A stretch of 64,000 nt of DNA from Halopseudomonas pachastrellae (GCF_900114765.1 NZ_FOUD01000002.1:1-64000); one strand, 5' to 3'; shown: positions 19,201 to 27,810, counted from the stretch's first letter. A program made the numbers and translations. The notes: generated from the letters alone by a model not told the origin.

Positions 19201-19381
19201 AGAAACCTCCATGCAGGCACAATTTCTGATTCCTGCGGCGGTCTCATTGGCCTACGGTATTCTGTTCGCCACCCTGATCACCCTGGTGCTGATTCCAACC
19301 CTGTTGCTGATTCAGGAAGATGCCGCCACCTGGCTGCGCCAACGGCTGGCGCGCGCAGCCCAGACGCAGGAGACGCACTGA
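16235..19381 (+). CDS. RND efflux permease
   Basis: 1048 residues, typical for the RND superfamily. Twelve membrane helices in the 1+5, 1+5 arrangement with two large periplasmic loops can be seen. The proton-relay helix 4 region reads FGFIMALGIVVDDAVVVGE, carrying the conserved Asp pair. It drives drug or metabolite export from periplasm or inner membrane using proton influx. The N-terminal sequence (FAANPVAANLLMLLVILLGV) resembles the less studied AcrB-like pumps outside the MexB group. Substrate not predictable. Stop overlaps the regulator start. Confidence 0.93.
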   Translation: MSEPVQKGSVISWFAANPVAANLLMLLVILLGVSTVSSLRKEAFPAMEPDSISISVSYDSGSASQSEEGLTIKIEDALEDVIGIKTLTSTSTGSGTTVTVQKQSDYNLDILLRDVKAKVDAISNFPADADKPVIEKAQRESDAIRLQLYGDTDRYSLQSLAESLRSELLANASISQVNFAGWLDPMMAIEIDEARLQAYGLTLSDVQQAINANSSSTATAVLRNDRMYLQLKASQQAYLKEDFAALPLISSSDGRHLQLGDVAQIRDTYDDTSASLSRFAGHDSIGLQVISTGQDDIINTVSATREIVAQWHADGKLPQGVELAAWQDSSQNITDRLKLLVSNAGMGVLLVFVLLALFLNVRVAFWVAMGLPFIFFGTLFFMGEGFAGLSLNEFTTFGFIMALGIVVDDAVVVGESVYAVRQAEGDTLANTIKGTMRVAVPTLFGVFTTVAAFYALSQISGGLGQLYAQFATVVTICLVLSIIESKLILPAHLAHLKTHKSQSSNRFARAWQRLQHGCDTGLNLLNDRLYRPLIDLALTHRYAVVVLFIGLFMLVIAMPFNGTVRMSFFPEVPGDSVRASITMLNDASYGQTHSALTQLETQARAADRILLDDQTLASGIANLQLLSEADQSGEVTVELRDDAPYDINTFTRTWRPLSGSPEGVRTLSVQSRQGSIDALRIELRANDDELLTQAGNQLKTSLQGIAAVSGISDNLTPGQPQLQLRLTQQGRALGMTTDDLASQLYQAFSGQVVQRFQRNSDEIEVKVRYPEQDRQNPANVLAARIRTPDGAVIPLSSVASVTYGFTRDSITRIDGKRAVYLSADVDKEALSASELVARLQASVVPQLERQYPGLDIQFAGEAQEQAETQTSMEQMFLFAMLVIYMLLAIPLRSYIQPLLIMTAIPFGIVGAILGHWFNDLSLGILSLNGIIALSGVVVNDSLLLVARYNDLKSEASSLPAAISEACRSRLRAVLLTSATTFAGLVPLLGETSMQAQFLIPAAVSLAYGILFATLITLVLIPTLLLIQEDAATWLRQRLARAAQTQETH

Positions 19382-20076
19382 TGAAGCTGGACATGCTGCT
19401 GATCGAGGATGACCAGGACCTGGCCGCCACCGTGATCCAGTTTCTAAACATGGAAGGCATTCGCTGTGACCACGCAGGCAACGGTCTGCAGGGCCTGACA
19501 CTGGCCAGCCAGCACCGCTATGACGTGATTTTGCTTGACCTCAACCTGCCGCGACTCGATGGCATCAGCCTGTGCCAACGCCTGCGTCAGGCCGGAAACG
19601 ACACGCCGGTGCTGATGCTGACTGCGCGCGACCAGCTGGCAGACAAGCTTGAGGGCTTTTCCGCCGGCACCGACGACTTTCTGGTCAAACCCTTTGAGCT
19701 GCAGGAGCTGCTGGTGCGGGTTCAGGCCCTGGCCCGCCGGCGCAGCGGCCAGGTCAGGTTGCTGCACTACGCTGATCTGAGCATGGACATCGATCGCCGC
19801 CAGGTCAGCCGCGCCGGCCACACTCTGAAACTGTCGCCAACCGGCTGGCGCCTACTGGAAACCCTGTTGCGCCAAGCCCCTGCCGTGGTCTCGCGGCAGG
19901 CACTGGAGGAGGCTGTATGGGGCGATGAACTCCCTGACAGCAACAGCCTCAAAGTGCATATGTTTCACCTGCGCAAAGCAGTCGACGGCGGCTTTGCGGT
20001 CAGTCTACTGCGCACCGTGCCCGGCCACGGCTTTGCCCTGAACGAAGGTGGCGATGAAAAACCGACTCAGCCTTAA
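19381..20076 (+). CDS. OmpR-family response regulator of the efflux operon
   Basis: 231 residues. Receiver domain with acidic pair in LLIEDDQD, phospho-acceptor Asp53 (ILLDLNLP) and Lys in FLVKPFEL; a winged-helix DNA-binding domain follows (about 130-225), ending HMFHLRKAVDGG...LRTVPGHGFAL. The ATG overlaps the permease stop. It probably binds the 11-base direct repeat upstream of the operon and controls pump expression. Its 3' end overlaps the kinase gene by 23 bases. Confidence 0.93.
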   Translation: MKLDMLLIEDDQDLAATVIQFLNMEGIRCDHAGNGLQGLTLASQHRYDVILLDLNLPRLDGISLCQRLRQAGNDTPVLMLTARDQLADKLEGFSAGTDDFLVKPFELQELLVRVQALARRRSGQVRLLHYADLSMDIDRRQVSRAGHTLKLSPTGWRLLETLLRQAPAVVSRQALEEAVWGDELPDSNSLKVHMFHLRKAVDGGFAVSLLRTVPGHGFALNEGGDEKPTQP

Positions 20077-21340
20077 ATGGTTTCTGGCACTGGCCTTTGT
20101 CAGCTTTGGCATCATGCTGGTGATTGGCTACACCCTGTTGTCAGCCAACTATTTCATCAACGGTATGGACACCGTCATGGCGCGCAATCTGGAGCAGGCT
20201 GCCGACCAGTATCTGCAGGCGCCCCAGACACCAGCCCGCCCGGACTACCCGGTTACCCGCGACTGGAACGACCAGCCGGCGCTGATCCGTGAGATTTTCG
20301 GCGCAGCGCCAGAACAGGCTGGCGTGATGTACAAGGAGCTTGAGCGCAGCGGTCTGGGCCGCCCCAAAGCGGTGTACTTCGCAATGCGTTTTCACACCCC
20401 TGGCGGCGATCATTTTGTCAGTCACAAGATCAGCCCCAGCGATCGCCCTACGGTAGTTACCAGCCGGCCCGACAACAGCCTGCGCACCCTGCTGAGCATC
20501 AGTGCGGGTGCTGCGCTACTACTGGTACTGCTCAGCTGGCTGCTGATGCGGCGCGTGGCTCGGCCGGTGGGCGCCCTGGGCGACTGGGCCCGCGGCCTGA
20601 ACGAGCAAAACCTGTCCCAGCCCGCACCCGACTTCAGCTATCCGGAACTCAACGAATTCGCCAGCCTGGTACGCAGCAGCCTGTCCTCGGTGCAGCAGAG
20701 CCTGGCGCGCGAGCAGCGCTTTGTGCGCTTCACCAGCCATGAGTTGCGCACGCCCATCAGCGTCATCCGCGCCAACGTTGAGCTACTGGAGCGGCTGTGT
20801 GCCCAGTCACGCATCGACCCGGCAATGGAGCAGCAGGCGCTCGACCGCATCAATCGCGCCAGTCTGACCATGCAACACCTGACCGAGACCCTACTCTGGC
20901 TCGGCCGTGAGGATGTGCAGCAGTTACCGGTCAAGCGCATCGCGCTGGATGCGCTGGTGCAGGAGCTGGTTGAGCAGATGCGTTACCTGCTCAACGGGCG
21001 GGCCGTCACGCTGAAGGTACAAACCAGCCCCTACACCCTGGAGCTGCCCGAGGCGGCGGCGCGTATTGTGCTCGGCAACCTGATTCGCAACGCCTTTCAA
21101 CATACCGATGAAGGACGGGTACTGGTGGTGCAGAAATTCAACGGCATTCGCATCAGCAACACCCGCGCACCGGCAGGCAGCAGCGATGAAGACCTTGGCT
21201 TTGGACTGGGCCTGCAGCTGACTGAGCAGCTCAGCGCACGCCTTGGCTGGCGTTACAGCAACCAGTTTGCAGGCGACGAGCGTCTGGCCGAGCTATGGAT
21301 CGGGACACCAACCGACGCTGACGACCACCGCCAGATCTGA
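20054..21340 (+). CDS. Sensor histidine kinase of the efflux operon
   Basis: 428 residues from the ATG at 20054; a GTG two codons earlier is possible, but GAAGGTGG is better placed for the ATG. Two membrane helices (about 10-32 and 147-165) bracket a periplasmic sensor of roughly 110 residues. HAMP follows, then the H-box FTSHELRTPISV with phospho-acceptor His229 and an ATPase domain ending GFGLGLQL. The ligand is unknown. Cotranscription with the pump implies the kinase senses a pump substrate or envelope damage. Confidence 0.9.
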   Translation: MKNRLSLKWFLALAFVSFGIMLVIGYTLLSANYFINGMDTVMARNLEQAADQYLQAPQTPARPDYPVTRDWNDQPALIREIFGAAPEQAGVMYKELERSGLGRPKAVYFAMRFHTPGGDHFVSHKISPSDRPTVVTSRPDNSLRTLLSISAGAALLLVLLSWLLMRRVARPVGALGDWARGLNEQNLSQPAPDFSYPELNEFASLVRSSLSSVQQSLAREQRFVRFTSHELRTPISVIRANVELLERLCAQSRIDPAMEQQALDRINRASLTMQHLTETLLWLGREDVQQLPVKRIALDALVQELVEQMRYLLNGRAVTLKVQTSPYTLELPEAAARIVLGNLIRNAFQHTDEGRVLVVQKFNGIRISNTRAPAGSSDEDLGFGLGLQLTEQLSARLGWRYSNQFAGDERLAELWIGTPTDADDHRQI

Positions 21341-21344
21341 CTCG

Positions 21345-22052
21345 TTACACGCCCTGACGTCGCAGCCACAACTGATACAACCCGGCCAGCGCCAAGGCCA
21401 TGCACGCAGGCAGCAACAGTGCCTGAAACTGCCAACGGGCAAAGCCAAGCGCCCCCAGGGTGCCGCCCAGAATAAAGCCGCTGATCAGCAACAGAAACAG
21501 CCTGGCTTTGCGCCGATCCAGGGGCACTCCTCGCAGGCGAGCTCCCAGCATTACGCCCAAGTCCGTAAAGATGCCCGAAACGTGGGTGGTACGGATGATC
21601 GCACCGCTGTAGGTGGTCACCATCGCGTTCTGCAGCCCGCAGGCCGCGGACGCAAGGTAGTGCCCACTCAGGCTGGCAGCCTGCAATGCCAGCATGGCAA
21701 GCACCAGCAACAACGCCTCCAACACCAGCGCCACCCCATAGCGCCGGCCCGGCTGCAAGGCGCTGCTACCGATAAACAGACCGCTGAAGGCAGCCCCGGC
21801 GACAAAGCTCAGCAGCACCAGCAGCAGGTGCAGCAGCTCGGCTGCCGGCAACTGCGTCAGCCCGGCGCCCAGCAGGGTCGAGGTACCGGTCAGGTGTGAA
21901 ACCGCCTGATGGCTAAAGCCCAACAGGCCCACCGCATTAACCACACCGGCCATCAGCGCAAGGCTGAATGCGCCGGCCTCAACCCAGGATGGCAGTCTGG
22001 AAATCACGCGCTGGCTCCCCCGGTAAAAAGCCTCATCATACGCCGACGGCAA
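21345..22052 (-). CDS. DUF1275 (YoaK-type) inner-membrane protein
   Basis: 235 residues with about six hydrophobic helices. The N-terminal part [25 protein letters not shown] and the central [25 protein letters not shown] are the recognisable DUF1275 blocks. The molecular function of this family is not established. The gene converges on the sensor kinase gene with only 4 bases between the stops, so no independent terminator fits there. Confidence 0.85.
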   Translation of the reverse strand: MPSAYDEAFYRGSQRVISRLPSWVEAGAFSLALMAGVVNAVGLLGFSHQAVSHLTGTSTLLGAGLTQLPAAELLHLLLVLLSFVAGAAFSGLFIGSSALQPGRRYGVALVLEALLLVLAMLALQAASLSGHYLASAACGLQNAMVTTYSGAIIRTTHVSGIFTDLGVMLGARLRGVPLDRRKARLFLLLISGFILGGTLGALGFARWQFQALLLPACMALALAGLYQLWLRRQGV

Positions 22053-22166
22053 GCCCCCTGTCCGGCGGCCGTACGTTCGTCAGCCTTACCGGCCTCAGGC
22101 GTGGATATCCGCCGCCAAGTGCGGGTAGAATCGCTGTTTTTCGACATATCGACAGGACACTCGCAG

Positions 22167-22883
22167 ATGGGTCGCGCTTATCAAAACCGCAAGGAATCCA
22201 TGGCCAAAACGGCCGACGCCAAAACCAAGCTGTACAGCAAGTACGCGCGGGAGATCTACGTCACCGCCAAGTCCGGTGGTTTTGATCCCGATGGTAACCT
22301 GGCCCTGCGCGGCCTGATTGACCGTGCCAAGAAAGACCAGGTACCCGGCCACGTGATCGACAAGGCCATCGACAAGGCCAAGGGCGGTGGCGGTGAGGAT
22401 TTCTCCAAGGCGCGTTACGAAGGCTTTGGCCCCGGCAACTGCATGGTCATCGTTGACTGCCTGACCGATAACCCGAACCGCACCTTCGCCGACGTGCGCA
22501 ACTGCTTCACCAAAACCAAGAGCAAGATCGGCACCGAGGGCAGCGTCAGCCACATGTTCGATCACTGCGCCATTCTGGCGTTCAAGGGTGAAGACGAAGA
22601 AGCCACGTTGGAAGCGCTGATGATGGCCGATGTCGACGTGACCGACATCGAGAACGAAGACGGCCTGATCACCGTATTTGCCCCGCACACCGAGTACTTC
22701 AAGGCCAAGCAGGCGTTGATTGATACCTTTGGCGAGGTGGATTTTGAAGCCGACCTGATCCAGTTTGTACCGCAAACCACCACCGAGATCAGCGGTGATG
22801 ATGTGGCCATGTTCGAGAAGTTCACCGACATGCTGAACGACCTCGACGACGTGCAGAACATCTTCCACAACGCCGAGTTCTGA
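22167..22883 (+). CDS. YebC/PmpR-family protein
   Basis: 238 residues from the ATG at 22167. Begins [21 protein letters not shown] and continues with the family blocks [17 protein letters not shown] and [16 protein letters not shown]. Family members act as DNA-binding regulators and, as recently described for YebC paralogues, in translation of proline-rich stretches; which role applies here cannot be decided. This form is closer to the variant with an extra N-terminal MGRA(Y/F)xNRK than to the classical ruvC-linked gene, and no ruvC is nearby. Confidence 0.92.
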   Translation: MGRAYQNRKESMAKTADAKTKLYSKYAREIYVTAKSGGFDPDGNLALRGLIDRAKKDQVPGHVIDKAIDKAKGGGGEDFSKARYEGFGPGNCMVIVDCLTDNPNRTFADVRNCFTKTKSKIGTEGSVSHMFDHCAILAFKGEDEEATLEALMMADVDVTDIENEDGLITVFAPHTEYFKAKQALIDTFGEVDFEADLIQFVPQTTTEISGDDVAMFEKFTDMLNDLDDVQNIFHNAEF

Positions 22884-22899
22884 TCTGCGCGGGCGCTCC

Positions 22900-23976
22900 T
22901 CAGGAGCGCCCTGCCTGCCCTGCCCCAGCCGCTTCGCCACCCGACTCCGTCATCGCATCGAGCTCCCGCCGCTGCTCGCGCATACGCTCCAACTGCGCTT
23001 TGATAGCCGCCTTGCGTTCAGCATCAGCGCCTTTGGCCTCCTCTTCCAGCGCTCGCGCCTGCTCAGACAGCTGCGCCTTGCGCTCGGCCAGTTGCTGCGC
23101 CAGCTCGGCCTTGTCGAACAGCACAGCTTCGGCCTCAGCGGCCTGCGCGCGGCGCTGACGATACCCGCCACCCGCCGGAATAAATACCTGCTCAGCAGGC
23201 ACCGGGCGTTGATTCATGATGGTGGGCGACATGATCTCGATACCGGCGCCGTGCAAGCCGTCGAGAATCGCCTTGTACAAGGTTGAGCGCGCCGTAATCA
23301 GGCCGCGCGCTTCGGGCAACACCCCGGATACGCGGTAGCTGATGGCAAAGTTGCCCAACTCCAGCAATTGCACAAAGGCATCCTGCAGGCCACTGGCCTT
23401 GGCTGCGGCAAGCAGCAGCGGCTCGATATCGGCGTGATGAGCGTCGTAACCCAGCGACAGCTCTGCCGACACCAGCGCCCCGTCGCTGCGCAGGGTGGCA
23501 ATAGGGCGACTGGTCAGATAGCTGTTGGGCAGGGCAATCAGCTCGCCGCTTTCAGACTGGATCTCGGTATCAAACAGCCCCCGCTCGGCCACCCGCCCAA
23601 AGTGCTCACCCACGGAGATAAAGTCGCCCAGCACAAAGGGCCGGGTCATGCGCATCAGCACACCCGCTGCCAGGTTGGCGAAGATATTGGAAGACGAGAA
23701 GGCAAAGACACCAGAGATCAACAACCCCAGTAGCGCGATAATCTGATTGCGTGCGCCCTCGCTGACCGGCAAGGCCAGAATCACGGCAACCAGGCCAATC
23801 AGGGTCAGCGCCAGCATGATCAACTGGCGTGAAAACAGCCGCTCGTTGCCCAGGTCGCGATTGCGCCGAATCAACAAAAAATGCGCCAGCGCCAGCACCA
23901 GCGTCACCAGCCCGAGCGTCAGCAGCAGCGGAATGGACGCCAGGGCCGCTGCCGCAATATCAGTCAGCAGGTTCAT
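22900..23976 (-). CDS. MscS-type mechanosensitive ion channel family protein
   Basis: 358 residues. Three to four N-terminal membrane helices; the pore-helix and beta-domain region reads FSSSNIFANLAAGVLMRMTRPFVLGDFISVGE, then IALPNSYLTSRPIATL, both typical of MscS. A C-terminal charged, Gln/Glu/Ala-rich coiled coil of about 90 residues is longer than in E. coli MscS. It should relieve hypo-osmotic stress at the inner membrane. Its start overlaps the stop of the upstream HTH gene (ATGA), so the two are cotranscribed. Confidence 0.9.
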   Translation of the reverse strand: MNLLTDIAAAALASIPLLLTLGLVTLVLALAHFLLIRRNRDLGNERLFSRQLIMLALTLIGLVAVILALPVSEGARNQIIALLGLLISGVFAFSSSNIFANLAAGVLMRMTRPFVLGDFISVGEHFGRVAERGLFDTEIQSESGELIALPNSYLTSRPIATLRSDGALVSAELSLGYDAHHADIEPLLLAAAKASGLQDAFVQLLELGNFAISYRVSGVLPEARGLITARSTLYKAILDGLHGAGIEIMSPTIMNQRPVPAEQVFIPAGGGYRQRRAQAAEAEAVLFDKAELAQQLAERKAQLSEQARALEEEAKGADAERKAAIKAQLERMREQRRELDAMTESGGEAAGAGQAGRS

Positions 23977-24752
23977 CCCACCTCTCCCGTTAGTTTGTGT
24001 CCAGGGTAGTACTTGGCCGCTTCAGGGCGGCGCAGCTGCTGAAACGCTGCCACCTCCCAGGGCCGAATGGCAAGGATCATACTGACGCCAAAGCGCTGCT
24101 CCAGCGGCAATACCAGATCCTCCTGATGACTGTGGCGAAATGCCTGGGCCAGGCGCTGCAACTTCTGATGCATCTGCTCGGTAGACTGCGGCGAGAGCAT
24201 GCCGCTGAGAAACAGGCGCAGTTCACCCGGCAAGTTGAAATGGCATTGAAAGAAATCGGCCTGCACCTGCTGCTCGAAAAAGCGCTGAATCGGCCCATGC
24301 TGCTGCCAGCGAAAGTCATGGCTGATCAGCGGTTTGATGCGGTTGCCCGGCAGCAGCTCGATCAGCCCCATGCGATCCAGCCGCGCCAGCCGCCCGACCG
24401 CTTCCACCTCACTGAGCTGATAGGTCTCCAGTATCTGCGCCAGGCTCCAGCGGTTCAGTGCGCAGATTGCCACCAGCAACAGCCGGTCATCGCCCACCAG
24501 CTCCTGCTCCTGCTCAGCGGTCAGGGCGTCGATGCGCTGGGCCTGGTCCAGCCGCCGCACCAGGTCGCTGATCTCCAACCCCAGCAATGAGCAGATTTGA
24601 TCCAGCCGCTGCAGCGAAAACTGCCGCTCGGAGAACAGCCGCTTAACACTCGCCTCCGACAAGTCCAGCGCCTCGGCGACCTGAAGATAGGTGATGCCCT
24701 GCTCCTTCAATGCGTTTTTGAGCGCCGAAACAATCGCAGCGGTCTGCGCCAT
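23973..24752 (-). CDS. XRE-like helix-turn-helix regulator
   Basis: 259 residues. An N-terminal lambda-repressor-type helix-turn-helix occupies about residues 5-65 (GITYLQVAEALDLSEASVKRLFSER, recognition helix within), followed by about 190 residues without a domain I can name that include a second helix-turn-helix-like part near 110-140 (YQLSEVEAVGRLARLDRMGL). Cotranscribed with the mscS-like gene and divergent from the yiaA-like/pspA pair. A 10-base inverted repeat in the divergent region is a candidate binding site. Confidence 0.82.
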   Translation of the reverse strand: MAQTAAIVSALKNALKEQGITYLQVAEALDLSEASVKRLFSERQFSLQRLDQICSLLGLEISDLVRRLDQAQRIDALTAEQEQELVGDDRLLLVAICALNRWSLAQILETYQLSEVEAVGRLARLDRMGLIELLPGNRIKPLISHDFRWQQHGPIQRFFEQQVQADFFQCHFNLPGELRLFLSGMLSPQSTEQMHQKLQRLAQAFRHSHQEDLVLPLEQRFGVSMILAIRPWEVAAFQQLRRPEAAKYYPGHKLTGEVG

Positions 24753-24764
24753 ATGACAATACCT

Positions 24765-24858
24765 TTACCGAAAACGACCGCCAATGCGACGGCTTCCAAC
24801 CCCAGAAAGTATCGCCATGTAATACCTTAAGCCACCTTCCGCGCAACCTTTTCGGTAA
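24765..24858. promoter_or_regulatory. Inverted repeat TTACCGAAAA ... TTTTCGGTAA in a divergent promoter region
   Basis: A perfect 10-base inverted repeat (24765-24774 and 24849-24858) with 74 bases between the arms. It lies between the HTH regulator gene and the yiaA-like gene. The left arm is only 13 bases from the regulator start. Two copies of one half-site in opposite orientation fit an operator for looping or for two separate promoters. The link to the HTH protein is inference from position. Confidence 0.4.
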
Positions 24859-24946
24859 CGCTGGCGCCGCCAATCAGGCCAGTGCACAGTCCGCTCCAGA
24901 CGCAGCCACACCCTGTGCGACTGCCACTCACGCTGGAGGCAACACC

Positions 24947-25216
24947 ATGGATAACGAGATCAACAGCAACTCCTCAGGCTGGATTTTCTTCGTCAAGGCA
25001 TCTTTTGCAATTGCCCTGCTGGCGACCGGCGCGGGCGTCATCTTCTCGCCCACCGACCTGCTGGTCAAAGGCTACATGTCGGTTTGTGCGCTGTTTCTGG
25101 TCAGCACCACCATCACCCTGTCAAAAACCATGCGGGACGAACACGAAGGAAAGCGCATCCATAACCGTCTGTCTGAAGCCCGCGCCCAGCAACTGCTGAA
25201 AGAATATACGGAGTAA
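24947..25216 (+). CDS. YiaA/YiaB two-helix membrane protein
   Basis: 89 residues with two membrane helices (about 12-32 and 40-60), matching the YiaAB two-helix domain (FFVKASFAIALLATGAGVI, then LLVKGYMSVCALFLVSTTITLSKTMRDEHE). A GGAGG site precedes the ATG. It lies 5 bases before the pspA-like gene, so both form an envelope-stress pair; the exact role of YiaAB proteins is unknown. Confidence 0.85.
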   Translation: MDNEINSNSSGWIFFVKASFAIALLATGAGVIFSPTDLLVKGYMSVCALFLVSTTITLSKTMRDEHEGKRIHNRLSEARAQQLLKEYTE

Positions 25217-25221
25217 CCGCC

Positions 25222-25920
25222 ATGACACTCTGGAGAAAGGTAGGCACCCTGTTCCGCGCCAGCGCGCAAGAACCGCTTGAGCAACTGGTCGACGCCAACG
25301 CCCTGCGCATCATGGAGCAGGAACTGCGCGACACCGAAAACGCCATGCTGCTGGCCAAGCGTGAGCTGGCCGGCCTGATGGCGACCATCAAGCAGCTGCA
25401 GCGCAGCAACCAGCAGCTCAGCGACGAGTTACATCAGCGAGAAGAACAGGCTCGCCAGGCGCTGGAGCGCGACGAGTCCGGGCTGGCTTACGAACTGGCC
25501 GAATGGATCGCCGCGCAGGAGAACGAGCTACAGCAGCAACGCCAACACGCCGCGCAGTTGGAGCGCCAGGAGGCAACGCTGCGTGAGCAACTGCGCCGCG
25601 CCGCAGCGCTGCACCAGCAATACCGCCGCGAGCTGCAACTGGCCCGCGCCAACCGCAGCGCCGAGCGCCTGATGGGCAATCTGGGCCACCAGACCCGCGG
25701 TCTGCAGGCGCACATGGGCGACCTGGCCAGCTCACTGGAGCGCATTCGCCAGCGCCAGGACAACGCCAGCGACGTTGGCGCCGCCCTGCAGCAGCTGCAG
25801 GATGAAGACGACGGCAGCGCCCTGGATCAACGCCTGCAACGTGCCGGCATCGCTACCGGCAAAACCGACGCCAACAGCGTGCTGGCCCGCCTGCGCGGCA
25901 ACAGCAGCGCCGAGGCTTGA
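25222..25920 (+). CDS. pspA: PspA/IM30-family membrane-stress protein
   Basis: 232 residues, nearly all alpha-helical coiled coil as in PspA (family about 220-225). The start MTLWRKVGTLFRASAQEPLEQLVDANALRIMEQELRD contains the membrane-binding amphipathic helix and conserved first coil. PspA oligomers stabilise the inner membrane under stress. The usual pspF/pspB/pspC genes are absent; the partner is the yiaAB-type gene upstream. A strong terminator follows. Confidence 0.88.
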   Translation: MTLWRKVGTLFRASAQEPLEQLVDANALRIMEQELRDTENAMLLAKRELAGLMATIKQLQRSNQQLSDELHQREEQARQALERDESGLAYELAEWIAAQENELQQQRQHAAQLERQEATLREQLRRAAALHQQYRRELQLARANRSAERLMGNLGHQTRGLQAHMGDLASSLERIRQRQDNASDVGAALQQLQDEDDGSALDQRLQRAGIATGKTDANSVLARLRGNSSAEA

Positions 25921-25931
25921 GCAACCCAGCC

Positions 25932-25953
25932 GGGGGCGGCCACAGCCGCCCCC
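25932..25953 (+). terminator. Rho-independent terminator after pspA
   Basis: Perfect 9-base stem GGGGGCGGC/GCCGCCCCC with a CACA loop, followed by TTCCATAACTTTTTT. It begins 12 bases after the pspA stop. Confidence 0.85.
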
Positions 25954-26050
25954 TTCCATAACTTTTTTATCACACAGCCAACAATAAAGAATATTTAATC
26001 TATTCTTCAGCGGATGCCACAGTGGGCCCTCACCCAATCGGAGCCATCCC

Positions 26051-26947
26051 ATGAAGCCCCTTGCCCTGTTTGCCGCCCCCCTGCTACTCGCCTGCAGCAG
26101 CCTGTTAAGCGCCGCACCGGCCGTCGACCAGCTGCGTCTGTCCGTGATCCCAACCGCCAGCTCCAGCGGCGCCGCCGAGGCCATGGTGGTCAGCGGGGGG
26201 CGCTGGGGTACGCAGCGTCATCTGCTGCATGCGGCGGTACTGATAGAACATCCGCAGGGGCGCTTTCTGTTCGACACCGGCCTGGGTCATGAGACCGCCG
26301 AGGCCTTCGCCCGCAACAACTGGCTCAACCGCACACTGCTTGCCTACGAGAACCTGAACCCCGCGCGTGATCAGCTGGAAGCAGCGGGCTATCAGGCCAG
26401 CGATATCGATTTCATCCTCCCCAGCCACCTGCACTGGGATCACCTGGGCGGCCTGCCGGACTTTCCCGGCTTGCCGGTACTGATCCTGCCCGGCGCACTG
26501 GAGGAAGCCAAAACCCATGGCGAGCCGCCCGCCTTTCTCGCCGAACAGCTGGAAGGCGAACGCGAGTGGCGGCAGATAGAACTCGACAACGCGTCCTATA
26601 ACGGCTTCGATCGTAGTCTCGACCTGTTCGCTGACGGCACGCTGGTGCTGGTTGATCTGAGCGGCCACACCGCCGGGCAAGTCGGCATGTTCGTCAACCT
26701 GCCCTCCGGTAAGCGCCTGTTCCTGATTGGCGATACCAGCTGGACCGAGCGCGGCGTTGAGCAGAACAAACCGCGCCCGGTGTTCGTGCAGTGGATATCC
26801 CATGTCGACAGCGACCGTGAGCGCAACAGTGAACAACTCAAGCGTATCCACGAGCTGCACCAGCGAGACCCGGACCTGCTGATCGTGCCCGCGCACGATG
26901 AAGTGGTGGCCGCAGGTCTGGCGCATTTCCCCCACTTTGAGGAGTAA
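26051..26947 (+). CDS. Exported metallo-beta-lactamase-fold hydrolase (lactonase-like)
   Basis: 298 residues with a signal sequence of about 22 residues ending near LLSAAPA; a Cys at LLACSS could alternatively make it a lipoprotein. The metal site is SHLHWDHLGG (HxHxDH), with a later His in SGHTAGQVG, an Asp in IGDTSW and a His in PAHDE. This layout fits the N-acyl-homoserine-lactonase-like branch, but substrate is not certain. The gene is followed after 2 bases by a LysR regulator. Confidence 0.86.
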   Translation: MKPLALFAAPLLLACSSLLSAAPAVDQLRLSVIPTASSSGAAEAMVVSGGRWGTQRHLLHAAVLIEHPQGRFLFDTGLGHETAEAFARNNWLNRTLLAYENLNPARDQLEAAGYQASDIDFILPSHLHWDHLGGLPDFPGLPVLILPGALEEAKTHGEPPAFLAEQLEGEREWRQIELDNASYNGFDRSLDLFADGTLVLVDLSGHTAGQVGMFVNLPSGKRLFLIGDTSWTERGVEQNKPRPVFVQWISHVDSDRERNSEQLKRIHELHQRDPDLLIVPAHDEVVAAGLAHFPHFEE

Positions 26948-26949
26948 CC

Positions 26950-27765
26950 ATGGACCTGCGCAGCCTGCGCTACTTCTGCGCCGCCGCTGAAGCCGGCAGC
27001 CTGACCGCAGCCGCCGAACGCTGCCACGTCGCCCAGCCGTCCATCTCCAACGCCGTTGCCCAACTGGAGCAGGAGTTTGCCCTGCGCCTGTTCGGTCGCA
27101 GCAAGAAGGGCGTCACTCTGACGCCCGAGGGCGAAGCCTTCTACCAGGAAGCAGCGCGCCTGCTCGGTAGCGCCGGCGAGATGGAACAACGCTTCAAGCG
27201 CGTGGAGCGCCCAAGGCTGCCGGTCGGCATCGACTCCAGCCTAGCCAGCCGCGACAGCGGCTACCTGCTGCAGCTGACCGCAGGCAGACTGCAGGACTAT
27301 CGCCTGCATGTGCGCACCCAGCCCACGCAAACGGCGGACCTGTGGCTGCTGAGTGAACGGCAGGTGCCGGACGGCTATCACTTTATCGCGCTGCTGGAAC
27401 AGGAATACCGCCTGCTGCTGCCGCGCGGCTGGTCGCTCAACCAGCCCCTTGAGCTGGAGCAGGCCATCCGCTATCCGTGGATCGACCGGCTCGACTGCGA
27501 GCTGCGCGCGGCCTTTCTGGAGCGCCTGCCCGACCTCGCCGAGCACGCCAGTATTCAGGTGGATACCGAAGACCTAGCCCTGAGTCTGGTGCAGCACCGG
27601 CAGGGGGCAACCGTCATGGCCGTCAGCGACGACATCGACCTGCTGAGCCCGACCGTTGATAGCCACTCCCTGAAGGGCCTGGTGCCGGAAACGCTGCGCC
27701 ATCGCCACCTGGGCCTCGCCTGCCGGGCCGAACTCAAGGACAGCGTCATGGCGGCATTTGGCTGA
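26950..27765 (+). CDS. LysR-family transcriptional regulator
   Basis: 271 residues, slightly shorter than the usual 290-310. N-terminal winged helix-turn-helix MDLRSLRYFCAAAEAGSLTAAAERCHVAQPSISNAVAQLEQEF is unmistakable; the effector domain follows. GAGG(AG) overlaps the stop of the hydrolase gene upstream, so both are probably cotranscribed, unlike the divergent layout common for LysR genes. It may control the hydrolase or another target. Confidence 0.92.
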   Translation: MDLRSLRYFCAAAEAGSLTAAAERCHVAQPSISNAVAQLEQEFALRLFGRSKKGVTLTPEGEAFYQEAARLLGSAGEMEQRFKRVERPRLPVGIDSSLASRDSGYLLQLTAGRLQDYRLHVRTQPTQTADLWLLSERQVPDGYHFIALLEQEYRLLLPRGWSLNQPLELEQAIRYPWIDRLDCELRAAFLERLPDLAEHASIQVDTEDLALSLVQHRQGATVMAVSDDIDLLSPTVDSHSLKGLVPETLRHRHLGLACRAELKDSVMAAFG

Positions 27766-27810
27766 GCCCGGGCTCTTCCCGCGCCGCAGTGGCTGTCCTA
27801 CACTCGGCTG

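Noticed and set aside
22167-22883. Upstream start of the yebC-like gene at 21909
   Set aside because: The extra 86 codons run through the DUF1275 gene on the other strand; family proteins begin at [10 protein letters not shown].
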